NCBI GenBank assembly: GCA_030549175.1
Contig: JAUKUA010000002.1
Coordinates: forward strand, 62,001-126,000
Direction of reading: 5' to 3'
DNA: 64,000 nucleotides
Source of the DNA: Lasiosphaeris hirsuta
Taxonomy: Eukaryota > Ascomycota > Sordariomycetes > Sordariales > Lasiosphaeriaceae
The notes beneath the pieces are model-generated. The model was given only the letters and a program-made list of their open reading frames with translations, ran no database searches and was not told where the DNA came from. Made by a program: the position numbers and the translations under genes. This document shows, in pieces, positions 1-10,785 of this stretch (position 1 is the first letter of the stretch; each line of letters begins with the position of its first letter).

Positions 1-44
1 AGTCAGGCTACTGACTACGGCAGTAATGATGAACTCGAAGGTAA

Positions 45-1081
45 CGTCTCGTTGTCCCCTCTTGGCGCATAGCGTCCAGCTTAGGTTTTCGTGATGCAGT
101 CCTCCTCGAGTCGCTTGATGTTCCCGGCCTCGATGCCCGCGAAAGCTCTGTTGAGGACCGGTTTGCCGACACGTTCGACTGGATTTTCAAGCTTGATTGT
201 TTCACCGTCTGGCTCCAAGACGAAAGTACCGACCGCATCTTTTGGATCAACGGCAACCCGGGGTCCGGAAAGTTGACCCTAATGAAGTTCATCGTCAGGG
301 ACATCCGGACACGGCAGCTGCTACACAGCTGGAAAAGTACGGCACGAGAAGTCCATGCCACCTATTTCTTCAACTACCGGGGGTCTTCGATTGAGAAGTC
401 GTTTGAGGGTATCCTTCAAAGCTTGATCAGGCAAATTCTAGTCCAGCAATCGAAGGTATTCGGCCTCATAACGCCCATGGTCAAATACAAACGAAAGCAC
501 ACAGACTGGGTGCTGGAAACTTGATGTTTACAAACAAAGTCGGCCCGGCTTCTACGCGTCCGGCGCTGCGAGATGCCCCGTTTAACCTCGCGAAGCAGCT
601 TTTGCTCACGGGGGCGGATCTAAACGTCCGAGACTTAGACGGCAAAACAACGCTCGACCTCGCAATTCTCCGCGCTTACCGGACTGGAAATTTGACAGCC
701 CTTGAGGAGCAATACGACTTGATGTGCGAACTCGTCAAGTGTGGCGCAGAGGCGTCGGATTATGGCCACTACGAGGTGTCTCGGGTCCTCACAAGATTTG
801 CACAAGCCGGCTTTCAAACAACCACACTATCGGCAAACTTCCACCACTCGGAACTCCATTTGAATGTAGCAAAGGCTCCAATGGCAGTCTCGCAACCTCC
901 GATGCCGCCAACAGAAGACGGGGATATTTCGGCAAGTAATGATACCGCAAGACCGCGGCTCCCGGCGGTTCCCACGGTGTTATACATTATTGGTGACCTT
1001 GGATTAAGACTAAAGTCAACAACATCTTTGGAAAAGATTGGTACTTTCAGAGGCCTCCCTGATATCCGCAACGAGCTTTGA
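45..1081 (+). pseudogene. NACHT-domain / ankyrin-repeat protein relic
   Basis: An open frame (about 45-524) encodes the linker and start of a NACHT module: a FADTFDWIF-type motif just before the nucleotide-binding domain and a Walker A motif GNPGSGKLTLMKF, where families usually have GSGKST. The frame ends early, about 80 residues after the P-loop. A second frame (521-1081) encodes an ankyrin-like tail (LLLTGADLNVRDLDGKTTLDLA). The central NACHT and most ankyrin repeats are missing, so this looks like an internal deletion plus a frameshift. Such proteins are fungal NOD-like receptors linked to non-self recognition and heterokaryon incompatibility; this copy is very unlikely to work. Stops upstream of 45 in the same frame mean any 5' exon lies outside the window or is lost. 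Confidence 0.7.
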
Positions 1082-2008
1082 AGTCCCGCACTAACAAACA
1101 AGCTAGGGTTGGATTAGACGATGCAACCCAAGATTTCAATGACAGTATGAATACCGAGTACGACATTACAACCTATTGCATCAAGTCCCAAGCACACGTC
1201 CGGATCAGGCAGCAACTTTATCAACCCAGGAGAGGCAGGCATGCATTAGCACAGATACTCAGTTCATTGGATGAATTCCGCGTGTATCACAAGACCGGGG
1301 TTGGTAAATGAAAAAAAAAACCCCCCTCGCAAGAATACTTTGGATACTCCAAAAAGGTACCTCGGTCTGCAATGCCGTGCGTGCACCACCAAACAAACCA
1401 CCTATGTCACCAACCAGTAATTTCCAATGCTAGTCACGGCGAAAAGGGTGATGGTTACTATTGGCGGCGGAACATGGTCAACTACAGATCAGCAACTGGA
1501 ATGAAGACCAAGCGGAAATGCATAAGAAGAAGTTTTGGATGGTGTGGGAGATGATATATGGTATGGTTGAGGCCTGGCTGGATGTTATAATATTTAGGAT
1601 GAAATGGATACCAAGGATAACTTGTTTGCACCTCAGACTTTGAAGTTGTCTTCAAACACGGCTTCAAACGTGGCTCGGCGGTGTGGCATTGGATGAAAAA
1701 AAAAAAAAAAACAGAAAAAGGAAGCTGCTGACTGGTGCCCAGTTGGTTGGCGTTGCCCACCTGGGTATCTTTTTGCCGCATCTCAAGTATCTTTTTTCGG
1801 CACGAGCGCACCAACACGTGGAAATATCTTGGCGGAGGGGGGCAGGCAATATTCTCCCAACTGGGGGTCAACTCAGCCCATAAAAGCAGATGGCGCCACT
1901 TCGCGCGTCCCCAATATCAAAATCGCGAATCCTCAATACCAAAACCACGATTGCGACCACGATTGCGACCACGACCATAACAACCCCCCGCTCCCCCCCC
2001 CCAAAAAA
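1082..2008. other. intergenic, no gene recognised
   Basis: Only short chance frames are seen. There are A-runs near 1310 and 1695 and a run of GACCAC-like units near 1953-1978. The last few hundred bases are the promoter and leader of the secreted protein gene that follows; its leader ends in a C-rich stretch and an A-run just before the ATG. Confidence 0.6.
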
Positions 2009-2555
2009 ATGAAACTCTCCATCCTCACCATCTTCGCTCTGACCATGTACTTACCCCCCTTTCCTCGGTAGAAACCCCACTAACGCCCACAGCGTCGCTT
2101 CAGCGCGCACGACAGCCCACGGCGGCGACGACGACGACGAGGCGGATCCGACGCCCGTCGCCGACCCGGCGGCCGCCACACTGACGACCAAGGTCATCGC
2201 CCCGACGGGCACGGCAAAGACGACCAAGACGAAAACCAAAACCGACAAGTCGTCCTGCCCGACGGTCACGTCGACACGGTCGCTGTGCACGACGTGCGCG
2301 GTGCCGGCGTGCCTGGCGCTGGCGACGGTGACGCAGTCGTGCGGGTGCAGCGCGGCCGAGACGGTGTACGTCGACTTCCCGTGCTCGGGGGGGTGCGCGG
2401 GCGTGGGGTGCTCGACGAGCTATTCCGTCGTGACGGCGACGACGGCGGGGTGTGGGACGACGACGACGACTAGTTCGACAACGACGGCGACGGGGTCGGC
2501 GACAAGGAATGCGGCGGGGAAAATGGAGGTGCCGAGGTGGCTTGCTGGGTGGTAG
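2009..2555 (+). CDS. small secreted cysteine-rich protein (166 aa)
   Basis: Two exons, 2009-2046 and 2093-2555, joined across a 46-nt intron (donor GTACTT, branch CTAAC, acceptor CACAG). Splicing gives an N-terminal signal peptide (MKLSILTIFALTIVASA) that neither reading frame shows alone, which supports the model. The mature protein starts with an acidic DDDDE stretch, then a Thr/Lys-rich segment. A cysteine-rich core follows, with ten cysteines (including CTTC and CGC), then a Thr/Ser-rich tail. No enzyme motif is seen. Small secreted cysteine-rich proteins of fungi are often cell-wall or effector-like; the function here is unknown. The short ending GKMEVPRWLAGW is not an obvious GPI signal. 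It lies tail to tail with the next gene on the opposite strand. Confidence 0.75.
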
Positions 2556-2704
2556 AGAGGGGAGAGGTGTGGGTGGTCGGGCACTGGATGGGAGGCTGCG
2601 GAACACAATGTACATTTCGTGTAATCTATGGACACACAAGGGCCCTGCCGGCCCCTTTGAACTCTACCGCATCTGGTATGCTCCGTCTATGTCCGTACCC
2701 GCCT

Positions 2705-2737
<33 letters not shown>
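2705..2737. repeat. (CCGACC)n-type hexanucleotide repeat
   Basis: Five to six perfect CCGACC/GACCCC units between the 3' ends of two convergent genes. It is a simple microsatellite. Confidence 0.85.
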
Positions 2738-2812
2738 TGCCATAACAAACAGCCAACGCCGGCGCAGTGCGTATGAATCATATCCGTCATAAAGTACATG
2801 GCAACCGCCCCG

Positions 2813-3913
2813 TCAAGGGGCAAAGGTGAATATGCGCGGCACGCGCTTGATACCGTCGGCCAGGTCCTGCTGGACGTCGCGATGGAGCTCGGTGACCTCC
2901 TCCCCGCCGGCACCGGCGCCCTCGGGGCCGTCTGCAATGCTGTCGACCGACGACCGCAGCCCCGACAGCTCGTACATGAGAACGACGCGGCACAGCGTGA
3001 CCGAGGCCGTGTAGCGGCCGATGACGCCAAAGGCGTCGCGGACCGAGATGAACTGGATGCTCGAGTAGGCCAGGGTGCCGAAGATGACGTGGAACGTGGT
3101 CGACGTCGACGTGATCCACGAGAGCGCCAAGAACAGCTTGCGCTCGGGCAGCGACTTGACCGTGATGCTCTTGGCCGACGACAGCGTGAACTCGGACCGC
3201 CACCACGGCTCGCCGCGCGGCGACAGCAGTCGCAGCCGCGACCCCAGGCACAGCGCGCCGATGACGTGCACCACCACGCCCGACGCCACCCACAGCGCCG
3301 GCAGGTAGTTGGAGTCGGGCAGGATCATGCACACGACGCCGACGCCGAGCTGGTACGTGACGTGCGCCACGTTGGCCACCGACGCCAGCACGATAAAGTA
3401 CTCGAGGAACAAGATGAACCACGTCGGGCCCAGCTTGAAGCTGTAGAACCGGCCCTCGCGCGACCGCAGGATGCCCACGGGGTCCTTGTACTCAAAGGGG
3501 CGCAGGGCGACGACGACGGGCGAGCCGGCGAGCAGTAGCGTCGTCAGTAGCGGCCGGCGCGCGATGACGTATAGTAGCGCGCTCTCCTCGCTGCTGGACC
3601 CCAGCACCGACAGCGCAAAGGGCGTGATGCCCAGCAGCACGGCCGCGCTGGCCATGTTGGCCTGGATGAAGTTGGACGTCTTGTCCAGGATGCACTGCAC
3701 CACCGTCTCGCCGGGCGTGGCCGTGCCGTCCTCTGTGTGCTCCGGCGCCAGCAGGATCGACTGGTTGCCGGACTTCCACGCGTCGTACTCTGGAGCGCAC
3801 TGCGTCGACAGTATGCTCTGGAAGACGGCCCCGTACTGTGGGTACCACGAGCGGAAGAGGGGGTCGGCGGCCGCGCCGGCGGCGAGGAGGAGGAGGCCGA
3901 TGGCGACCCTCAT
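2813..3913 (-). CDS. multi-pass membrane protein of unknown function (366 aa)
   Basis: A single open frame. The Met at 3913 is preferred over an upstream in-frame Met because it begins a clean signal peptide (MRVAIGLLLLAAGAAA). The lumenal N-terminal part has one CILDK-type and one QCAPEYDAW motif, so two cysteines could pair. About five hydrophobic segments follow (roughly residues 105-125, 135-155, 185-220, 230-250 and 285-320). The tail is Gly/Ala/Glu-rich and cytosol-like (EGAGAGGEEVTELHRDV). No catalytic motif is visible and no named family is recognised; similar signal-peptide plus multi-TM proteins are common in Sordariomycetes. An 18-nt G-run lies 50-70 bp upstream of the start, in the leader or promoter. 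Confidence 0.75.
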   Translation of the reverse strand: MRVAIGLLLLAAGAAADPLFRSWYPQYGAVFQSILSTQCAPEYDAWKSGNQSILLAPEHTEDGTATPGETVVQCILDKTSNFIQANMASAAVLLGITPFALSVLGSSSEESALLYVIARRPLLTTLLLAGSPVVVALRPFEYKDPVGILRSREGRFYSFKLGPTWFILFLEYFIVLASVANVAHVTYQLGVGVVCMILPDSNYLPALWVASGVVVHVIGALCLGSRLRLLSPRGEPWWRSEFTLSSAKSITVKSLPERKLFLALSWITSTSTTFHVIFGTLAYSSIQFISVRDAFGVIGRYTASVTLCRVVLMYELSGLRSSVDSIADGPEGAGAGGEEVTELHRDVQQDLADGIKRVPRIFTFAP

Positions 3914-4739
3914 TGTTTCAATTCGGTTATTATCGTTGTTAGCGGCGATGAGGAAGACGACGATGAGGGGGGGGGGGGGGGGGGCGCGACAGATAATATA
4001 TACCACATCCCCCAACCCACACCGGCGTCGGCCCGCCCCCACAAATTCCCAAAAACCCGGTGCCCAAAGGGCTAGATCGGGCTTTTGACCGCATTAACCC
4101 ACATCCCACTCCCCTCCCAAACTCCTCCCAGGGGCCATCGCCAGCCACACCGCGCATCCAAAACTCAACAGGCATCCGTCCCAAGGTGCGCCGCACGGGG
4201 CGCGAGACCCTGAATTCTCAATGCGGAACAGCCCCCTGGCGCGGGATTGGTGGCCTGGCGGGCGCGGCGCCTGTGGTTGGTTGACTGTCGTGGTATCGTG
4301 AATCCTTCGGCCTGTTTGGGGGGCTAACCCTGCAGGGTTCTTGCAGGAGGGTGGAACGACTTTGAGAGAGGGCATCGTGAGGCGGCACGTGATTTGAGGA
4401 TCCGGAGCTGCCGGAAAATTCTTTGATTTCATGCCTTACTACGCAAGGCAAAGGGTAGCTGACAGGTGATATCTGACCTATGGTGGCTCAAGAATTCGTT
4501 AGTAGATGGCCACCCCGAACATCCTGCCTGTCCGCCTGCGAGTTCTGTCCCACATATCTCCTTCGCGATTTTAATCATGTCTGTCCTCACAAAATGCCGC
4601 AGTGCCCCGAACACATCGCCTCGATTCTCAAATATATCCACCGACAGCTGCTCAAAACAAACCACCCACCGCAGCCAGCGCTATCTCGGCTTTCTCCCGC
4701 CTCAGGCTGTGTGCCCTTCGAGCGCCGCAAAGATGAGAA
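3914..4739. other. intergenic / promoter of the membrane protein
   Basis: Holds the long G-run at 3967-3984 and otherwise unique sequence. Short frames on both strands lack homology-like features. Confidence 0.6.
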
Positions 4740-6193
4740 TTACTCACTGTCTGTGTACCACGCACTATCTGGCTCATCACTGATCTTCCAGAGACGGTAG
4801 TATGAGATGTGGAATCCCAAGTTGCTCGGGAACAGGTGGTTTGGGGCGTTTAACCGGCTGAGAAAGTTGCCCGGGATAGTGGCCGTATACAAGTAAACAC
4901 CCTCTGGCAGTTGTCTATTGGCGCCTGAGTCGTCGGGAACATCAGGCTGGACCGCCAGGACATGGACCTGCGCGCTTGGGTTAGGCAATAAATCTGAGAA
5001 AAGGGTTCGGCAGGCTCTACCGTATATTCCCTCTCAACAATATCCAGGATCGCTGCCCATTTGCCGTCGTGATTTTTCGCCTCGGTCACTTCGTGAATGC
5101 GTTTCTGCTGCGCCAGGGCGATCAAGACAGCCGCAATGTAGGGGTCTTCGGCCTTGTTCTCGGGCGTGTACTGGCACAGCTTGGCCTGGTATATCCGGTC
5201 ACAAATCGGATTGGTACAACGCTTGTTGCCGGGGTACCCGATGGTTTCCTTGCGGTGTTTCCCAATCGCGTTGAAATTGAGGTAGGCAAGAATGGGGGTT
5301 CCGCCGCGGGGGTCGGCTGTGAAAAGGCAATCCACGGCCTTCATTGGGATGGTAATGCGGTCAGCGTTGAAGCCGAAACGAAATGGGTAATCACTGAGAG
5401 CCGTTAGTGGCTGGGATTTATGATGGCCAATTTGGAGGGCATACGGATTCTCTTTGTTTTTCAGGAGGGCACCATTCCAGTGCTCAGTGCCAGGAGGAAG
5501 TGGGCCAACTCGAAGGCTGTCCGTCAGACGTTTCAGGAACGCCTCGTCGGCAAAATCGATTGGCAAGCTCAGGGCTGGGAAGTCGTCCCCGTCACGCGGC
5601 AGAACGTGGAAAAACTGGCAGTTCAGAAGCTGGAGGTGTCGGGCTGTCCAGCGGACGGGAACGGCATAGATGCGCTCTCTTCCCCGAATCATCTCGTTGA
5701 TGGATTTCAGTCGAACCCGCTGCTCGGGCTTTTGGTCTGCATCGCCCTGGGGAATGGGCCCGATCCGATCCTACTCGGAAAAGGCAGTGACATACCGCGG
5801 GCGGCGTGCGACTGCGGTCTGGGCGGTGTTGGTGTTCACATCGCTGTCAGTGTCGTCACCCGTCTTTTGTCGCTTTGCCCTGCCGGCGTTCTTCTGAATG
5901 AATTTCCGAATGTAGATCTTGTGCGGGAGGTTCGGGTAATCCTCACCGTCATCGGTCAAAATTCCGGGGCGTCCATCCATTGTCGGCTGTCGTTGCCCGA
6001 GTGAGGCAGCCTGCGACTTGTTGAAAGGCTTCCATTCACAGTCGATTGCAAATGGCTGTGCGTTGTCGCAAATGCAATCTGCTGCAGGAACGACACGATC
6101 AAGGTGTGGTAAAAAGCAGTGGGTGCAAGTGCGGGTGAAGGTGGGGAAGGTGGGTAAGGTGTTACCGTTAATGGGCACGGGCACACGGGCCAT
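4740..6193 (-). pseudogene. fungal-only protein family member, frameshifted
   Basis: Three blocks on the minus strand belong together. Block 1 (6193-5771) starts MARVPVPINGN and carries a C..C-containing segment, then a basic KRQKTGDDTDSD stretch, and ends at a TAG. Block 2 (about 5765-4850) has RERIYAVPVRWTARHLQ and DPYIAAVLIALAQQKRIHE. Block 3 (4988-4740) has PSAQVHVLAVQPD, VYLYTATIPGNFLSRL and HISYYRLW. Blocks 1 and 2 could be joined by a short intron (GTATGT occurs at the junction) but the phase does not fit cleanly. Blocks 2 and 3 are offset by one base inside a CCCTTTTC run near 5010. The order and motifs match a lineage-expanded family of hypothetical proteins known to me only by pattern (…DPYxxALLIALAQ… then …YTAxIPxxFL…ISYY…). 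Function unknown. It may be a pseudogene, or the one-base change could be a sequencing error. Confidence 0.55.
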
Positions 6194-6975
6194 GGTGCTT
6201 TGCAATTGCTGCAAATTGAGCGAGTCAAAGTTCGTGGGTGGAAGGTGCGTGGCAGTGAATGAATGCTGATGCAGAAACTCGCCTGCTCACTCCTGATTTT
6301 TGCCAACCTAAAACCTTCCACCTACAACCAGCCAATTTCTGCCACCGTCAGAATGCCAAATTCCTTTCAGGTGTTCAAAATGCATGTCTGGGATGATGCC
6401 TTCAACCTCTCTCGCCTTCTTCCGAAAGTCCTCAGAGACACCCTCTGGGGGCTGGGAACAAACCGACAAATAGCGGTGCCCGCTAGGGTGTGACCAAGCA
6501 TTTTGGCGGCCGGCCTTTGGCGACCGGCCTGGCCTACAGGACCCGGCCCGCAGCCTAGTTTGCAGATCGAGAGCGCCACTCGCTCCCGACTGGCCGACGG
6601 CGGTCGATCACCAGCCCGCATCCCGCCCGGCGCGCTGCGACAGGATCAAGAAATATGCAAGTCTCAGCTCTGGCAATCACGCCCGCCCGCTCATTGGGGA
6701 TGGCTGCAGCAACTACACAGTGGTGCATGCGCTGTCTCACCACCAAGTGGAGAAGGTCTGCGCTTGTACGGATCCGTACGTTATGCCTCAACGCGATTGG
6801 AATGAGGGATGGGGGGCGGGGAGACTGTGTTCACTCTGTCCTTCCTCACTTCCAGCCATGCCATATGACGTCCACGCCAGCTTTATAGCTTCCGCTGTCC
6901 GCTGCCAGCCAAACCAAAGCGATCCGCCTCGCCCTACACGCAGCCTACACGACAAGTTAGCTGTTCACTGGCACC
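6194..6975. other. divergent promoter region
   Basis: Lies between the minus-strand family protein and the P450. A TTTATAG element sits about 85 bp upstream of the P450 ATG and may be its TATA box. No gene is recognised. Confidence 0.5.
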
Positions 6976-8406
6976 ATGTCGACGCCAATCCCCCAACCGC
7001 CCGGCGTGCCACTGCTCGGCAACATCTTCAATGTCGACCCTTCCAACACTTGGTGGTCGCTAAAGACTTTAGCCGAGAAGTATGGTCAGTATCTGGTGTC
7101 TCCTCCCCTCAGCGCAGCCCTGACTCCTCCCTCGATAGGTGAGATCTTCCAGATCAGTGTCCTCGGCCACAAGATTGTCTTCATCGCCAGCGCCGCTCTG
7201 GCCGAGGAAATTTGTGACGAGAAGCGGTTCCGCAAGTTCGTCGGCGGGCCCATCATCGAGATCCGGTACTCCGTCCACGATGCCCTCTTTACCGCCTTCG
7301 ACCACGAGGAGAGCTGGGGCATCCACCACCGCATCATAGCGCCACTGCTCACCCAAGACGCCGTAGCCTCCCACTTCGACGAGATGGCCGCCTGCACCGA
7401 CGAGCTCATCGCACAATGGAAATCCCTCGGCGCCAAAAACACCATCACCCCGCTTTCCGACCTCAACCGCCTCAACCTCGAAGCCACCACGCTCACCATG
7501 TTCGGCAAGAAACTGAACGGCCTCACCGGGCCTGAACCCCCCATGATCCAGGCCATGGAGGACTCGACGTCGGAAGCCATGCGCCGGCCCAACCGCCCCA
7601 AGCTCCTCAACCTGCTCATCTACGGCGGCAAGCTCAAAAAGGCCACCAAGACGATGCGCGCCTTCGCCGCCGACCTCGTAGCCCACCGCACCGCCAACCC
7701 GACTGACCGCCACGACCTCCTCTGGGCCCTGCAAAACACGACTGACCCCGACACGGGCAAGGCCCTGACCGAGGAGCAGGTCATCGACGAGATCGTGACC
7801 ATGCCCATCGGGACGAGCACGGCGCCGTGCGCGCTGGCCACGGCCATCCACTTCCTGGTCCAGAACCCGGACGTAGTGGCGCGCGCACGCGAGGAGGTGG
7901 ACCGCGTCGTAGGCAATGGCCCGTGGGCGAAGGAGCACGTCCCTCAGCTCGAGTACGTCGGCGGCATCGTGCGCGAGACGCTGCGGCTGTCGTGCGCCGC
8001 GCCGGGGTTCAACATCGAGCCCATCCCGCGCGAGGGCGACAAGTCGCCGGTGCTGCTGGCCGGCGGCAAGTATCAGGTGGCACACAACCAGCCGCTGATC
8101 ATCGTGCTGGCAGGAGTGAACCGCGACCCGGCCGTGTTTGACGAGCCCCTAGCGTTCCGGCCGGAGCGCATGGCCGGCGAGGCGTTCAAGGCATTGCCCA
8201 GCGGTGTCAAGAAGTGGTTCGGCAATGGCAAGCGCGAGTGCATCGGCAAGCACTGGGCGTGGGAGTTTCTGGTGACGGTGACGGCCAAGATTGTCAAGGA
8301 GGTCGACTTTGAGGCTGTGGATCCGGGCTATGTGCTCAAGCAGGACGGCTGGTTCAACGTCCGGCCGGTGGACTTCAAGGTCAAGGTCAATCCAAGGACG
8401 GCATAG
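6976..8406 (+). CDS. cytochrome P450, CYP505-like heme domain without reductase (458 aa)
   Basis: Two exons, 6976-7084 and 7139-8406. The 54-nt intron (GTCAGT…CTGAC…ATAG) keeps the frame, so an unspliced read looks open; splicing restores the family motif KYGEIFQI. It starts IPQPPGVPLLGN with no membrane anchor, as in soluble CYP505/CYP102-type heme domains. The K-helix ExxR is ETLR, and the heme loop is FGNGKRECIGKHWAWE with the thiolate Cys. The I-helix reads MPIGTSTAPC instead of AGHETTSG: the oxygen-activating Thr is kept but the acidic residue is Ser. CYP505 enzymes are normally fused to a CPR reductase; here the gene ends right after the heme domain and nothing reductase-like follows. 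The reaction is probably a monooxygenation; the substrate is unknown. It may have served the polyketide locus 10 kb away. Confidence 0.9.
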   Translation: MSTPIPQPPGVPLLGNIFNVDPSNTWWSLKTLAEKYGQYLVSPPLSAALTPPSIGEIFQISVLGHKIVFIASAALAEEICDEKRFRKFVGGPIIEIRYSVHDALFTAFDHEESWGIHHRIIAPLLTQDAVASHFDEMAACTDELIAQWKSLGAKNTITPLSDLNRLNLEATTLTMFGKKLNGLTGPEPPMIQAMEDSTSEAMRRPNRPKLLNLLIYGGKLKKATKTMRAFAADLVAHRTANPTDRHDLLWALQNTTDPDTGKALTEEQVIDEIVTMPIGTSTAPCALATAIHFLVQNPDVVARAREEVDRVVGNGPWAKEHVPQLEYVGGIVRETLRLSCAAPGFNIEPIPREGDKSPVLLAGGKYQVAHNQPLIIVLAGVNRDPAVFDEPLAFRPERMAGEAFKALPSGVKKWFGNGKRECIGKHWAWEFLVTVTAKIVKEVDFEAVDPGYVLKQDGWFNVRPVDFKVKVNPRTA

Positions 8407-9440
8407 GAGCGACGAGGTTGAAGTTGGGATACAATGTGAGATGAGAAAACGATGAGCACCGTGGAGTAAGGGGTTGCTGAGTCATGATTGTGATGGGCCC
8501 ATTTGTCATACCGCATGGTTATTGTCCAATGGTGGTCAGCATGAGTCTTGAGCTAGATTCTATAAGTACACAAAGTTCATTGCGTGGGCAAAGTATCATG
8601 ACGATTATCAGGGGCTGGGACTACGGAATCCCGGGGGCAGGCCGTCGGAACACGTAATTAGACTTGGTCCCAGCCAGACGGAAGAACGTCGAGACGTGTC
8701 GCCCATGCCAGAGCACGCAACTCCGCAGGCATGGAAATATGGATTTTGTTTATTCTTTACCACAAACATGAAAGTTCGCTGCTAGAGCTTCACGGACATG
8801 AGCGCGTACGAAGGCAAGGAGGCGAACAACATGACACCAAGGACGCGTTATTCAGAGCCGCAGACTACCTCTTCGCCCTGATTCAACATAGCGTGTAGAC
8901 CCCAGTGCAAACTTCAGCCAGGTACCAGCAGATCCCTCTTTTAGTTCGGGACTGTTTGAACTATGCATAACTAACGAGCTTGGGTTTAGTCTGCAGAGCC
9001 ACGCAAGCAGGGAAAACAGCCTCGCCAGGTACAGCAAGCGCCAACGGTAGAGTTTGCCCCCCCCCCCCCCAAACCGCCAGGCGTCCAGGCGAACGTTGTG
9101 TGGAGTGGATGTGCGAGGGAACTTGTCGAGAGAGCGCCATCATGGTCCCAAGCTGGCGTAACTGTGCGCGCTACGCACCAAGTTCCGGACTAGCGGACAA
9201 TGGGCTCAAACCTTGATCAGGGACAACACCCAATACCAAGCCCACCACTCTGCAGCGCCGAGTTTCTATATATAAATCCCCATCTCCATCCCCTTCTCAA
9301 AAACCATTTTCCTCTTCAGCATCCAACAGACCATCCTTCTTACCAACCAACCGTCTCACACTCACCCACAACCAAAACAAACACTCTCGTTTTAACCACA
9401 ACCACAACCCCTAACCCCCACAACCACCACCACCACCACC
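8407..9440. other. intergenic
   Basis: No gene recognised. A 14-nt C-run lies at 9057-9070. The right end holds a strong TATA element and a CT/CAC-rich leader for the small ORF that follows. Confidence 0.6.
9267..9276 (+). promoter_or_regulatory. TATA box (TATATATAAA)
   Basis: A canonical TATA element about 165 bp before the ATG at 9441. Downstream is a pyrimidine- and CA-rich leader ending in repeated ACC directly before the ATG. This is a typical strong fungal promoter layout, which suggests the locus was once highly expressed. Confidence 0.5.
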
Positions 9441-9700
9441 ATGAATGCCGCATTCTTCACCGTCCTCGCCACCGCCGCCACCATGGCGAGCGCCATCACC
9501 ATCTCGCTACCCTCGGGCGTGACCATCCCGTGGGCATCTCGCTGCCCTCGGGCGTGACAGTCGTGTCGGCGCGGGCCAGCAGAGCCGCAGCTTCGGGGCG
9601 CGCCAGAACCTTGGCGGGCAGCAGACCAAGAGCTCGGCCAAGGCAACTAAGATGGCGGTTGCTAAGGCTAGCTAGATCCGACGTGATGAAGAGCATTTAA
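9441..9700 (+). pseudogene. small secreted peptide gene, probably broken by a short duplication
   Basis: The ATG opens a clear signal peptide (MNAAFFTVLATAATMASA), then ITISLPSGVTIP. A 23-bp direct repeat at offset 35 bp then shifts the frame, and the original frame stops within about 15 codons. The duplicated segment continues as ISLPSGVTVVSA in a second frame, and a Gln/Ser/Lys-rich tail (SFGARQNLGGQQTKSSAK) lies in the third frame, ending at TAG near 9674. The tail could be joined by an intron I cannot place. Either a small secreted protein with an unrecognised intron or a recently broken one. Confidence 0.35.
9501..9558 (+). repeat. 23-bp direct repeat, 35-bp period
   Basis: ATCTCGCTNCCCTCGGGCG… occurs at 9501-9523 and 9536-9558 with a single mismatch. 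The 35-bp period is not a multiple of three and shifts the frame of the peptide gene it lies in. Confidence 0.85.
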
Positions 9701-10785
9701 ATGGGGAGGATAAGGGGTGGTACAACTCTTTGAGATTGGGTGATTTGGTCTTTTCTTCATTCGCTTGCTTGGATTGTTATAGATTCGTTCTTTTTTTACT
9801 GCATGAAGGGGGGGACACGGTGTTGAGTGCAGCGGAGAGCTGGGGGTAATTGTCATGTTTTGTTTTGTTCTTTATCGAGAGGATGGAAATGGAAGAGGGA
9901 CTACCCACGGGGAGGAGAGGGGGAAGAGGGATTGTTACACTTTTCCTACTAGACGCGGTTTGCAGTTTACTGTCTTTGGCTTAGATATCGGCACTAATAG
10001 AATCAACTTTGTTCTCACATCATAATCCTATGCATGCATGGCTCGAAAGATTTCTGCGATTATTATTTTTGCCAAGAATTATCACCAAGAGGATAATGAC
10101 TCTCTGTCTTACCCAGTAACGCCGAGTTGAATACATGGTATGCCGAATCTTTAGATTGGTTCCTGTCCCGGAGAAGAGCATCCATAAAGACGAAATCGTT
10201 CTTGCCTTCTCACCACACCGTTAATCACACAAGTTCTCGTTGTAAAAGACATTCCTTAACTAGTAGTGTAATAAACACATACCTCCACAAATTCAGTCCC
10301 CAACTCCTGCCTTATTCCGTCTTTGACATGGCTGCAACTGTGGTTGTAGACACCTCGGCTGATTCGTACAGGAGCTCAAGCAAAGTCGCCAAGTCATGCC
10401 AGTCTCACACGAACCCTAACAGAATGTGTTTCGAGAACATTAATTAGGTAGTAATACAATGTCAGAGTATGACCCGAGAAAGTAGACCACCGACAGCATC
10501 TCTTTTGAGAAGTAACTATCCACACAAGACTTAATTCGTATTACAGAGCATGATTAGCTGGCTCTTAGTTCGAAGCACATCTCGACGTAACCCATGCGTG
10601 ATGCCAACATTAGATACATACAACATAACCACCGTGACCCAACCGCAATCCTTATCCATCCAGGTACCACTAGATCCCCAACCCAGGCCCAATGTCCCAA
10701 TCCGATACTTACAATACCAGAGTCTCAAAATGATTCGTAAACCAGCATCTACCCAGTTTTTGTGTGCCAACATGCCAGAACCAAA
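9701..10785. other. intergenic, fairly AT-rich
   Basis: Contains 3' flanks of two genes. Short frames such as 10127-10447 have no recognisable features. No RNA gene or element seen. Confidence 0.6.

Noticed and set aside
2051..2639. Long Arg-rich minus-strand frames over the secreted protein gene
   Set aside because: They are shadows of GC-rich coding DNA; the plus strand gives a signal peptide and ordered cysteines.
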